This document shows, piece after piece, positions 23,601 through 32,949 of a stretch of DNA of 64,000 nucleotides. Below the pieces are notes generated by a model. That model worked only from the letters and a program-made list of their open reading frames with translations, did no database searches and was not told the DNA's origin. How positions within the stretch are numbered: the stretch's first letter is position 1; the number at the start of each line of letters is the position of its first letter. Made by a program: the position numbers and the translations under genes. The stretch is from positions 1,621,501 to 1,685,500 of the forward strand of contig SDUX01000006.1 of assembly GCA_008729055.1 (NCBI GenBank), in the 5' to 3' direction. Source of the DNA: Pyropia haitanensis (taxonomy: Eukaryota > Rhodophyta > Bangiophyceae > Bangiales > Bangiaceae).

Positions 23601-24942
23601 CGCGTTGCCTTTTGTCCTTTTTTTTGTTTCGTCCGCCCGGATCCCTCTGTGCTGGATCGACACTGAAGCGTGTGCCCTCTGTTGCGCCTTTTCCTCGCTG
23701 TCTGATGCATGTGACCATTCCTCCTCCCTTCTGTCATCTCCTAGCTGGTGGTGGTCCGCATGTGCGCGCAGATGCCGAACGGTCGCTGCGTGGGCCATGG
23801 CGCCCTGCCCTGCGCCGGTTGTGGTCACGGCGCGGCACGCTCCCCGCTTGCGCTAGGTGGCCCCCTTTGGCAGCAAGGGAGGTATGTACGTGACGACCTG
23901 TGTTCGCGATGGTCCCCCCTCCTCCCTCCCCCGCCTGATGGCTATGCACCAGCGAGGATGACAAATAGCTCTATCGGAACACCGGCAGTTACTGTTTTGT
24001 GTCGGGCAGGACGCTCTGTACATGTATTACCTGATGCTGCCGCATGCTGTCTGGGGCGTGGCGTATGTCGTCGCGTACGGGCTGTGCGGGTGGGCGGTCG
24101 GGGTGGTTGCCTCGAATTCCCCTTTTTATTGTCGCGGAAGCTAACTTGTGCATCCGCTGCTCTGATACCACCTGTCGTGTTTCGTGTTCCTCCTGTTGGC
24201 CGTGTCCTTCATTGACTGTTACAGGCGCTCCCTGTCGTGCGGAGCGCCATGCGTCTTGCGGCGGTTGGCCTGGCTTGACCTGTTCGGCATTGGATCAGGT
24301 ACGGACGGGACCTGTTCTTGTGGATGCGACTGGCGGGTGAACGACCGCTCCGTCGAGAGTGATTGCATGAATGAAAATCACGCTAACATGGAGCTCCCGC
24401 ATGACGGGCAGCACTGACGACCCGGTCTTCATGACCAGTTCCTAGGCAAGTGGTACTGATACACTCGTCGATGGCAGGCAGGCAACTGCGCTGCGGTCTC
24501 AAACGTTATGGCAACGCTCTCATGGTCCGGCCGATAGCAAATGGCTAACCACCTCGCCAATGTTCGATGTTTGCTCTCCTTGCTGCTTGATGCTTGCCGT
24601 GATCGTGGTGGCCTGTGGTAGCTAGGTGACGCAGCCAGCTGTTGCGCACGCGTCCTGCGTGGATCGGCACCGGGATACGTGGTCCTTCGTCTTCGTCGCG
24701 TTGTGGGTACGACCCGGTACAGGTGCTGCTCGACGGCAGCGGCGGCACGCAAGAGACCCATGGGCGTCGTGACTGCACATTTCATTCGATGCCCGCTTTG
24801 ACTGTGGGGCAGCAGAGCAGGACAAGACACGAGAACGAATGAAGCAAAGAAGACACCCCATTCCGCGGTCATCCGCTCTGCAGTCACCTGCTCACGCTGA
24901 AGCGCTGTCGAACCCTGTCCACCGCGGTCAGCCACTCACGCC
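20620..24942. other. 4.3-kb spacer between cyclin and Hint gene
   Basis: No ORF resembles a known family. 22236-22325 is a GGCGGT-type minisatellite; 21930-21976 is a GGGC repeat. From 22590 to 24940 GC falls and the sequence has no clear repeat structure. Around 23300-24400 short Cys-rich and hydrophobic reading fragments appear near pyrimidine-AG sequences, which could be exons of an unrecognised gene or debris of an old element. I could not build a convincing model. Confidence 0.4.
22236..22325. repeat. GGCGGT minisatellite
   Basis: Imperfect tandem hexamers of GGC and GGT triplets, about 90 bp, in non-coding DNA. Confidence 0.75.
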
Positions 24943-26214
24943 TCATGCGCTCACCAGCCCCGCCAGCCCTGCTGCCAGCCGCCACATCCCTCGAACGGGC
25001 GCGAGGAGCCCGTGCGCGGTGGCAGGCTCAATGGCGGTGGTGTAGGTCGACACGCGGAAGCCGCTGACGACCAGGTCCCCGTCCAGCGTCTGTGGGTTGT
25101 ACAGACCCCGCGGGGCCAGCACCCGCCGCACCCCCACCACGGGCACGCACCGGCCGGCCGTGTTATCGTCGAGCGTGTCGCCAACGGCGACGGTGCCCGC
25201 CGGCACGCGACGCCCGCCCCCGACGTACACGTAGTGGGAGGGCGTGACGGTCAGGGTGCGCCCGTCGGCGGCGGACAGTTCAACGTACACGTGCGGCCGC
25301 GCCGCGTCGGGCGGGCTTGCGTGCGTAAAGAGGAAGACGGTGGTGGTGCGGCCGCCCGGCGCGGCGACCTCGTCGCCCACCGCCAGCGCGTCGACGCGCA
25401 CCGGCCCGTGCGGCGTGTCAACGGCCGCGTCCGCCGGGAAGCACGCGGCGCCGTCATTGTCGGGCGCCGCCGGCGCCGTCGGCGTCGGCGCCGCCGACGG
25501 CGACGGCGTCGGCAGCGGGCCCTTCCCGTCGGGCTCACCCGTCTCGGCCGGCTCCTCCGGGGCGGCCGTCGTGCCCACGGCCGGCAGCTGCGGCACGCCC
25601 TCCCGGTCCGCGTCGTCGATTGCGTAGACGCACGTGGCGTTGCCCGGCAGGATGACGACCATCCCGCCCTCGTCGGTGGAAAAGCCGGCCTCGGCGGCGG
25701 TCACGCCGTCAGAGTAGAGGAGAAACGTAATCGCGGCGGGCCAGCGGTAGCCCCCACACACCCGCTCCTGCTCCTCGTACCCCCCGAGCCACTCGTTCCC
25801 CCCCGCGGCACGCAGTGCGCCCATGATGGCCGCCGCGACGGGCGCGGTGAGCAGCGCCACCGCGTCATTGCGCGCGGACGCTTCCAGGTCGGTGATGGCC
25901 GACGCGTTGGCCAGCAGCGCCGGCTCAAACAGCGTCGCCCGGCCGCCGACCGCGCACGCAGTGCCGTTCGCTGTGATGTTGGCGTGGTCAATGTAGTAGA
26001 CGCCGGACTGCAGGCCCGCCCGGCTCGCCGAGTGGACGACCGTCGGCGGGCACGCCGCGGGCGCGCCGGCGGTGCGGGTGTACTCGCCGCCCAGGTTGGC
26101 AACCAGGCCGTCGGGTTGGGCGGCGGCGGGCGCGGCGCCGCCGAGCGCGAGGGCGACGGCGGCCGTCAGCGCAACGCCCACCGCGGCCGCGGCCGTCCGT
26201 GCGGGGCGCCTCAT
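24943..26214 (-). CDS. Secreted protein with C-terminal Hint (hedgehog/intein-type) domain
   Basis: 423 aa, no intron. A signal peptide is plain: MRRPARTAAA, then a hydrophobic stretch, with likely cleavage after AAA at about 32. Residues 34-210 form an unrecognised extracellular domain with several Cys and N-glycosylation sites (NIT, NGT, NAS, NAT). A Thr/Pro-rich linker follows (about 211-250). The Hint domain starts at Cys258 (CFPADAAV), has the block B Thr324-x-x-His327 (TPSH), and ends with GLYNPQTLDGD and VVSGFRVSTYT, which resembles hedgehog Hog modules more than inteins. There is no C-terminal Asn or second partner protein, so the expected chemistry is an N-to-S acyl shift at Cys258 that frees or modifies the N-terminal domain. 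The target and the nucleophile are unknown. I chose the ATG at 26214 because the signal peptide begins there; an upstream in-frame ATG (26517) adds only a Pro/Arg-rich stretch. Confidence 0.82.
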   Translation of the reverse strand: MRRPARTAAAAVGVALTAAVALALGGAAPAAAQPDGLVANLGGEYTRTAGAPAACPPTVVHSASRAGLQSGVYYIDHANITANGTACAVGGRATLFEPALLANASAITDLEASARNDAVALLTAPVAAAIMGALRAAGGNEWLGGYEEQERVCGGYRWPAAITFLLYSDGVTAAEAGFSTDEGGMVVILPGNATCVYAIDDADREGVPQLPAVGTTAAPEEPAETGEPDGKGPLPTPSPSAAPTPTAPAAPDNDGAACFPADAAVDTPHGPVRVDALAVGDEVAAPGGRTTTVFLFTHASPPDAARPHVYVELSAADGRTLTVTPSHYVYVGGGRRVPAGTVAVGDTLDDNTAGRCVPVVGVRRVLAPRGLYNPQTLDGDLVVSGFRVSTYTTAIEPATAHGLLAPVRGMWRLAAGLAGLVSA

Positions 26215-27446
26215 CGTGCCGATCCCGTCGGCGGCTGGGGGGGGGGATGAGGGGGGTGGGCGGGCGGCGCGGCGGGAGGGGCCGGCGCACCGTGCGGGGT
26301 GCGCGGCGCGGTAGCCCGCTGGACGGGGTGCAGCCGGCAGCCGGGGGACACAGCCAGCACCTTGGGTGGCGGCGGTGGGGTGGCGGCGCGCACGACCGCG
26401 CGTGTCCGCCGGCGACCGCCGCTGCGGTTTTATACGCGGCGACCGCGGCGGGCGGCCTGGGTGCCGCGCAGGAACCTGTCTGTGGGCGACCTGGCCGGCG
26501 CGGAAGAGGGGTGCCATACGGATAGGAGCGGGGGGGGTAGCCGCTACCCCCGAGTGCAGCAGGGGGGGGAAACGCAGGGGGCTCTCGGCGGGACGCCCCC
26601 CGGGGGAGCATTTGTTTGATTGCCTTTACTCCCCCCTCCTCGCCCCCCGCCCGCAACAACCGCCGGCAAAGTGGGGCGGCTGTCGGCGGCTGGCGCGGGC
26701 GGCAGCAGCCGGCGCACCCCGCGTGTCTGATCTGGTGCCGCTTGGCCTCCCCGCTCCGTGTAAACGGCCCCCCCGCGTCAAACGCAGAAAAATGAGGGAC
26801 GACGACGGCTGTGTGCGTGCGCACGCCCCCTCCGCAGCCGCACGGGGAGCTGTGGCTGTTGGGGAGCGTTGACAGCGGCCGCCCATGCAAAAAGTCCAAC
26901 AGGGGTGAGCGCTCCCAGTCACGTCGTCCGAGTGGCCTGGCCTCTCGCCCGCGCTGTGTGAGAGCCCGTCTGAGAGCCCGTCTGCCCAACGGGCTGTCGG
27001 AGTGGCGGCCGCCGCCCGCGTATCCGTCGAGCTGGCGACGCCCGCGCGAGGGGTCAACCAATTCTCCTGGCTGCCCGGCGGGCATCGGACGCGGCAGCCG
27101 ACGCGTCGCGGCGGACCCGCGGCGGCGTGCCGCGGCCAGCGGGTCACCCTTCGGACGTCAGCTTGCCACCGACATCCCTGACACTTGGACACTCTCGACA
27201 CCTTCATACTGACATACCTTCAGATCAAGTATTCTATTTACCCGGGGACATTGCGCAAGTTGATGAGGACAAACAAACCCTATGTACTGCGTTGTTGGCC
27301 ATCGAGCACGTGGCACCGGGCGCGTCAGATCACTCCCGCCCAACGCCGTCGTCTCCGTCAGAGCTGCGTCCCAACCGAACTCCGCCCTCGGTTCCTTCCC
27401 CCCCCCTCTTCCCATTTTCCCCACCCTCTCTGCCCTGTTTCCCACA
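26215..27446. other. Divergent spacer between Hint gene and NusG gene
   Basis: Shared upstream region of two genes pointing away from each other. It has short ORFs on both strands but nothing recognised. The last 100 bp before the NusG start (27345-27446) is a pyrimidine-rich leader. Confidence 0.45.
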
Positions 27447-29216
27447 ATGGCCCCCGCTTTTGTGCCGGCAGTTGCGGCGAGGCTGCCGGTGGTGGCCGCC
27501 TCCACCCCCGCCCCCCGGGTGTGCGTGGCGACCGCCGCGGGGCGCCGCGGCCACCCCGCCGCTGCCGCTGCCACCGCCGCCCGTGGCGCCCCCCGCCCCG
27601 CCGCCGGTCGCGGGCCGCCACCGCGCGTGGTATCCTTGGCACGAACATCCGACGCCGGGGATGCCGCTGGGGATGCTGGCGGGAAGCGGGACGACCCGAC
27701 CGCGTCGGCGGCGGGCGGCGCCGACGGCGCGGCGGCGGGGGGGAGCGTGGACGTGCCGTCCGCCGCCCCTCCGCCGGCGACCCCTGCTGCGGCCGGCGAC
27801 GCGGAAGGGGCGCTGGAGAACCTGGAAGGCGCGTTTGACGCGTCCCTGTTGACCGGCCTGGAGGGCGCCCTCGACCGCGACTGGGACCGCCTGGAGGCGT
27901 CCTTCTTCTCTGCCGTCGAGGGCGCGGAGAAGGCCAAGGAGCAGGAAGCCGCCGAGGTCGAGGAGGTCGAGATCCCCCGCGCCCCCGTGCCGATGCCCGT
28001 GCGCTCGTTTGGCCGCACCGGCGACAGCGCCGGCGGCGCGGCGCCGGCCGACGACAGTGCGGCCGCCGACGGCGATGCTCTGGCCGACGGTGCGGGGGGG
28101 GCGACCGCCGGCGGCGGGCCGCCGGGGGCAGACGCGGCAGTGCTGCCGGGTGTGATGGCGGCGGAGGACGCGGGCGCGGCGTCGGTCGCGGCGGCCGCCG
28201 GCACGGACGCCGGCGCGGGTGCGGTGGACGACGCGGCGGCGGCGGCGGAGGTGGCGCCCAAGGCCAAGCGGGGCAGGAAAAAGAAGGCCCCCACGCTGCT
28301 GGCGCCCACCGCAGGCACCCCCTCGGCGGACGGCAGCGCGCCCCCCGACGGCGACGGCGGCGACGAGCTGGGCTTTGTGGTCGAAAAGGACATGTTCCTC
28401 GAGACCGCCGCGGAGCACCGGTGGTACTCGCTGCAGGTCAAGCCCGGCACGGAAAATTCGGTGCGGATAGCGCTGCAAAATATGTGTGTGGCGGTGCCGC
28501 GGCTGGCCAAGCAGCTCCGCCACGTGCTCGTCCCGGCGGTGGCGGTGCAGGCGCTGACCAAGTCGGGCAAGCAGGTGACGCGAGAGGAGCGCCTCTTCCC
28601 CGGCTACATGCTCGTGTGCATGGCGATGGACCGGCAGAGCTACCAGGACGTCCGGTCGGTGACGCACGTGCAGGGCTTTATGGGCGACCCCAACCGGGAG
28701 AAGAAAAAGAAGGACCCGATGCGGCCGCCCGATGCCATCTCGGCCGACGCGATTGCCGAGATTAACGCCAAGCTGGCGGCCGCCAAGCTGGCGATGCCAC
28801 CCCCGCCGGGCGGCGGCGTCGCCGCCGCCATGGGCTACGCCCCGGCCGACCCGGCGGCCACCGCCCTGGCGGCCGCCGCCGCCGGCTCTTCGCCCGCCGC
28901 CGCCAGCGGCGCCGGCGCTGCAGCCGCCGCCGCCGGTGTCGGTGCCAGCGATGCCGCCGCCGACGGTGCGGCGCCTGCGGCCGATGCGGGCCTCCAGGCG
29001 GGCGACACGGTGCGGATTGAGACGGGCGCCCACGCGGGCGCGGAGGGGGTCATCACGCTGGTGAACCCCGCCGCCGCGACCGTGCGGGTGACGCTGGACA
29101 TCTTTGGCGTCGCGACGCCTGTCGATGTGGCCGCCGCGGACGTGGTGCGGGCGGCCGCGCCGCCACCGCCCATGGAGGATGACCCAGAGTTTGGGCTGGG
29201 CCTCGCTGACTTGTGA
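27447..29216 (+). CDS. Nuclear-encoded NusG-type transcription elongation factor, probably plastid-targeted
   Basis: 589 aa. NusG proteins bind RNA polymerase and affect elongation, pausing and termination. The NGN domain starts at about residue 323 (HRWYSLQVKPG) and continues through LFPGYMLVCMAMD and VTHVQGFMG, all typical. The C-terminal KOW domain is at about 517-565 (AGDTVRIETGAHAG, then the strand ending in FGVATPVDV). An Ala/Pro linker of about 80 residues joins them. Bacterial NusG is about 180 aa, so some 320 residues are extra. The first 60 or so are rich in Ala, Arg and Pro and poor in acidic residues, like a plastid transit peptide; the rest is acidic and disordered, with a GRKKKAP basic patch before the NGN. 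The ATG at 27447 follows a pyrimidine-rich leader and begins the transit-like segment. The bacterial-type fold and leader together argue for a plastid RNA-polymerase partner; mitochondrial targeting cannot be excluded. Confidence 0.86.
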   Translation: MAPAFVPAVAARLPVVAASTPAPRVCVATAAGRRGHPAAAAATAARGAPRPAAGRGPPPRVVSLARTSDAGDAAGDAGGKRDDPTASAAGGADGAAAGGSVDVPSAAPPPATPAAAGDAEGALENLEGAFDASLLTGLEGALDRDWDRLEASFFSAVEGAEKAKEQEAAEVEEVEIPRAPVPMPVRSFGRTGDSAGGAAPADDSAAADGDALADGAGGATAGGGPPGADAAVLPGVMAAEDAGAASVAAAAGTDAGAGAVDDAAAAAEVAPKAKRGRKKKAPTLLAPTAGTPSADGSAPPDGDGGDELGFVVEKDMFLETAAEHRWYSLQVKPGTENSVRIALQNMCVAVPRLAKQLRHVLVPAVAVQALTKSGKQVTREERLFPGYMLVCMAMDRQSYQDVRSVTHVQGFMGDPNREKKKKDPMRPPDAISADAIAEINAKLAAAKLAMPPPPGGGVAAAMGYAPADPAATALAAAAAGSSPAAASGAGAAAAAAGVGASDAAADGAAPAADAGLQAGDTVRIETGAHAGAEGVITLVNPAAATVRVTLDIFGVATPVDVAAADVVRAAAPPPPMEDDPEFGLGLADL

Positions 29217-31199
29217 GGTGGACCGCGCTTGGGGGGGGGGGAAGGACCAGGCAGGGGGAGGGGGGCGAGGCGGGAGAGGGGTCCTGCGGGGGGGGTGTCG
29301 AGGGGAGGACCGGGGGGAGGGGGTGGGGGCACGCTGCATGGAGGCGGGGGCTGGGTTGATGTTGTGGGGCGGTAAGAGGGAGACCCGGCAAGAGCATATG
29401 CGCAATAGGGTGCCCGTGGGAGGGGAAGGAGGTGAGTATGTAGGGGGGGGAGGCGCCGCCGGCCGTGTCTGAGCGTCAGGACTGACGCAGAGCGGCTTGG
29501 CGGGCCCTGCGTGCGTATGCATGGGATGAGGAGCACCACCGTCGGGGCGGCCCCAATGTGCGTGCGGTTGGGGCAAGCAGGGGGGGCACGCGGGGCAGCG
29601 CCTCCCCCGGCAGCGGTGCGCTCGGTGCTTCCCCGCGGCGTGCCCGCCGCCGTCGGGTGCCCGCCCCGGCCCGGGCAAGCGGCGGCCTCGTCCCGGGTGA
29701 GGAGGTGCAGGCGGGCGCTTCCCCGTCGCGGCGGCTCCCCGCGTGGCCGGTAGACCACTTTGCGCGACTCCTGCTGGGGTTGGCCACGGGCGGAGGGCGT
29801 CCCCGCGTCGCCCCCCTCCGTGCCGGTGCGTAACTGTTCTTGCCCGCGCTTACCCTCTTTCTTCCCGAGTCTCTGTGGCCCCTGCACGCGCCGCCTGCAT
29901 CGCCCCGCCGCCGAGGCGGCGGTAGCGGGTGGACCAGCCAACCCCCGTCCCCTCTGGCGTGGGAGCTCCCCCATAACGGGCCGGGCTGCCCCCGCCGGCA
30001 CGGCCGTCGGAGGAACCGCCCGCCGCCGCGCGCCGTGCACGAGATGACGCGGCGGTAGCGACGACGGCGGCGGCGGCGGGCCGTTGCTGCGGCGCCGCGG
30101 CCACCGCCACCGGATGCGGCGATGGCGGCGGCGGCGGCGGCTGCGGCGGCGGCGGCGGCAGCGGCGGCGGCGGCTGCGGCGGCAGCGGCGGCCGCTGTCC
30201 GACGCGCTCGTGACGCGTCACCGTCGGTGGCGGCAGAGAGGAGGCCGACCAGGCCGGAGAGTAGCGCGACAGGGGTGGCCGCCCAGGCCCGCACTGCGGG
30301 AGAGGGCCGACGCCTAGCGATGACACAGAACTTAGGGAGGCCTCCTCGTCCCTAAACAGTCAACACGCCTGTGCAGCGGCCACGCCACGACGCCGGCAGC
30401 GGCCGCCGACCCCCCATCCAGAACCGCACCCCCCCCCCCGCCAGCAACTACGCCGCATCTACGCCAGCAGCTACACCGCCAGCGCGCCAGCAGAAGCGTC
30501 GTTGCTCCCCCATCCGCACCCGATCCGTGACCATCCCTGCCAGCTGCAGCTCCGAATCCGCAAGCATCCGCGCCACCCCGACCCACGATCACCGTCTGGC
30601 GCGGGGGCGTCAGCGCCCCGCAGACCAGTCCGGCGCGTGCCGCCGCAGTTGCCGCCGCCTCCACCAACTGTATCATGGGCACAGCCCCATCACCGATTGG
30701 CGGCAACCGCGCCACCGCCGCCACCGTCGCCGCGGCGGCCGCCGCTTACGGCCCTCTTCTCCGCACAACGGCAGCTCGCGGTGGCGGCGGCCTCGTCGAG
30801 GATCATCTCGAGCCCCTCCCCCTCCCAATTTCAGGTCCACCCCCGGCGGGCCTGGTGCCCCTATTCCCCCTGCACCGTCACGGCGCCATAGTGGCATGGA
30901 CGTCCGCCTCTCCCACTTTCCGCCCCCGGAAGCAGTCAAGGCCACCACCTGCGGCCCGCGTCCCCCTGCCCCAATCGACACCGTCCACACCGCAAACCCC
31001 CACCCGAGAAGTGCCCACCGCTCGCCTTCCCCGCAACCGTATGCCGTCTCAAATGCGGCCACCAATACTCCCACCCCCCCGGAAGACACAACCGCCGCCG
31101 CCCCCCCCGCGCCCTGGTAAATACACCGTCCCTACCGCCGCCACTGAACCGACCCCCGCCACCCAAACAGCCGCCACCCGCCCCCCCCCCCCCCCAGCG

Positions 31200-31461
31200 G
31201 ACGAGTGGCGGGGAGTGAAGGTGAGGAGGCCACCTGCGGGTAGAGAAGCGGGTGAGCGGACTGAAGGGGGCGGGGGGACAGGGTGGCACCCCTTCGCGCT
31301 ACGCCATCCGCCCAAGCCGGGTCGTCAAGCGCCTCGTCAAAGCTTCTCCCTCCACGTCACTTTCCTTTTCCCCGGGCTCCGCAGAGATATCCGCTTGCGG
31401 GCCGGGCCAAGCAACGGAGAAGAAAGATGTTGAGACGGAAAAGGTTTAGCAGGCACTGCGC
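31200..31461 (+). mobile_element. Right-end relic of an inverted-repeat transposon family
   Basis: 31208-31385 matches 61388-61565 closely: GAGAAGCGGGT, CGTCAAGCGC and TCTCCCTCCACGTCACTTT are shared. The following 70 bp, ending GGTTTAGCAGGCACTGCGC, matches the right terminus of the element at 60725-61935. About 290 bp present in that element are missing here, and no left terminus is visible nearby. It is therefore a deleted or truncated copy. Confidence 0.7.
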
Positions 31462-32469
31462 CGCCGTGCGGTCGCCGCGCGACGACCGAGCCCATCCGTG
31501 GTGCGTTTTTGGGCCTTTGCTCGCTCGCCGGCGACCGCCAACCTTGCTCCCGAGCGGGCCGCCCTCATGGGCGCGCTGCCGCGGCCGGCGCGCGCGCCAC
31601 CGAGCGGCAGCGGCGGTGACGGCGGCTGTGGCGCTGGCGCTGGCGACGCTGCTGACGCTGGTGGCGGCGGGGGCGGCCCAGACAGCCCGTGTCGGGCGCC
31701 GCCGCCCGCGGGGCACCGCTGTGTCCGCTGCGTCCCGGCTTCCAAGGCCGTCCCGCGGCCGCTGTGTGCGGGGCGTCTCTCGCGCAGCGGTGGGCGGCCC
31801 CGACGGCGCGCTCCTTGAACGTCTCCGCTGCGAAGCTGCGCGTGGCGGTCGGGTGGCACCGCGGCGCCCGTGGGCGATCCGCGAGGCGCGCGGGGCGGTG
31901 TCCAGCGGGCAGCCGCATGGCAGGCGACCGTCGCGGCCTAGCAAAGGGTACGGGCGTGCGCACGCTCTCCGGACAACTGCGGGAGCGGGCAAGGGCAGCC
32001 GAGCGGCGCCCGCCGCCGCGGGCACGCGGCCGGCGGCGGCGCACGCGGTTGGGGCGGCGGCCGCTCGCTGTCACCGTGGGCAGTGGCGGCCCTTTGGATA
32101 GTGTACCATGCAGGGCGGGGCCGCGGCGGGGCCGCCCCTGCAGGCGGGTGCGGCCGCCTTCTCCTCTCCGGAAAAATCGCACACGGGCATTGCGGGGCAT
32201 CGGCCCGCTGGGTCCATCCGGCTGTCCCTCTTCCCCCCCACCGTCTTCCCCTGGCCGTCCCGCGTTTGCACCAACCGCCGTACCCCTCCCGCGAGCACCC
32301 CCCCACCTACCGGCAGCTACCCCCCCCCACCCCGATCATCACTTCCTCCACGCCCGGATTTCGGATCCCATAGCCGCGCCGCAGCTCCGGGTCCCTCGTC
32401 CCCGGCCAGCCCGCCGCCGGAAACGCACCACGAACGGAGGCACATGAAAGGGAACGTGCTTGCAACGCC

Positions 32470-32512
32470 GTTTAGCACACACATACACACACGCACACAC
32501 ACACACACAAAA
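32470..32512. repeat. CA microsatellite
   Basis: Repeated ACACAC with interruptions, downstream of the zinc-finger gene stop codon. Confidence 0.8.
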
Positions 32513-32769
32513 TAAATAGTACAAAAACAAGCGGATGGGGCCAAGATGGCACACACCCCCACGAAAATAGAAACGGACACAAAGAGTCGCAGGCGGACGA
32601 CCACGACAAAAGAGACAAAAGAAAAGAGAAAGGGTCGCGGCCCACACATAAATTAACGAGAGTGAGGAGCGACCGGTGGCGGCGGCGCCCCCCCCTACTT
32701 TTGCGTCCACCTCCCCCCACCCGCCTTGGACCGATGCCGCCAGCAGGCGGCAGCTCTAGCTAGCGAGCG

Positions 32770-32894
32770 CTAGCTCGACACAAACGGCGCCCAGCCGAGG
32801 TCCGCGCCGAGCGCCGCCGTCGTCGGCGCCGCCACCAGCGTCGACCCGGCCGGCGCGCTCAGGCCAAGCGCCCAGCCGCCACCACCGCCCATCC

Positions 32895-32949
<55 letters not shown>

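Larger units (their letters stand above)
29217..32769. other. 3.5-kb spacer with a transposon end
   Basis: Contains a GCG/GCC Ala-type triplet tract (about 30121-30195), C-rich DNA with Pro-rich shadow ORFs (30370-31200), a transposon-end relic (31200-31461), and a CA microsatellite at about 32470-32510. The minus-strand ORF 29476-30294 is mostly Ala, Arg and Pro and I do not support it as a gene. Confidence 0.4.

Noticed and set aside
23165..24420. Possible multi-exon gene: Cys-rich fragments and a hydrophobic stretch (LMLPHAVWGVAYVVAYGL, about 24020-24080) near pyrimidine-AG sites
   Set aside because: No consistent donor-acceptor chain joins the fragments, and no fragment matches a family I recognise. 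RNA data would be needed.
29476..30294. 272-codon minus-strand ORF with a poly-Ala block
   Set aside because: Hydrophobic start but otherwise Ala/Arg/Pro-rich, overlapping other open frames; no domain and no codon-level support.
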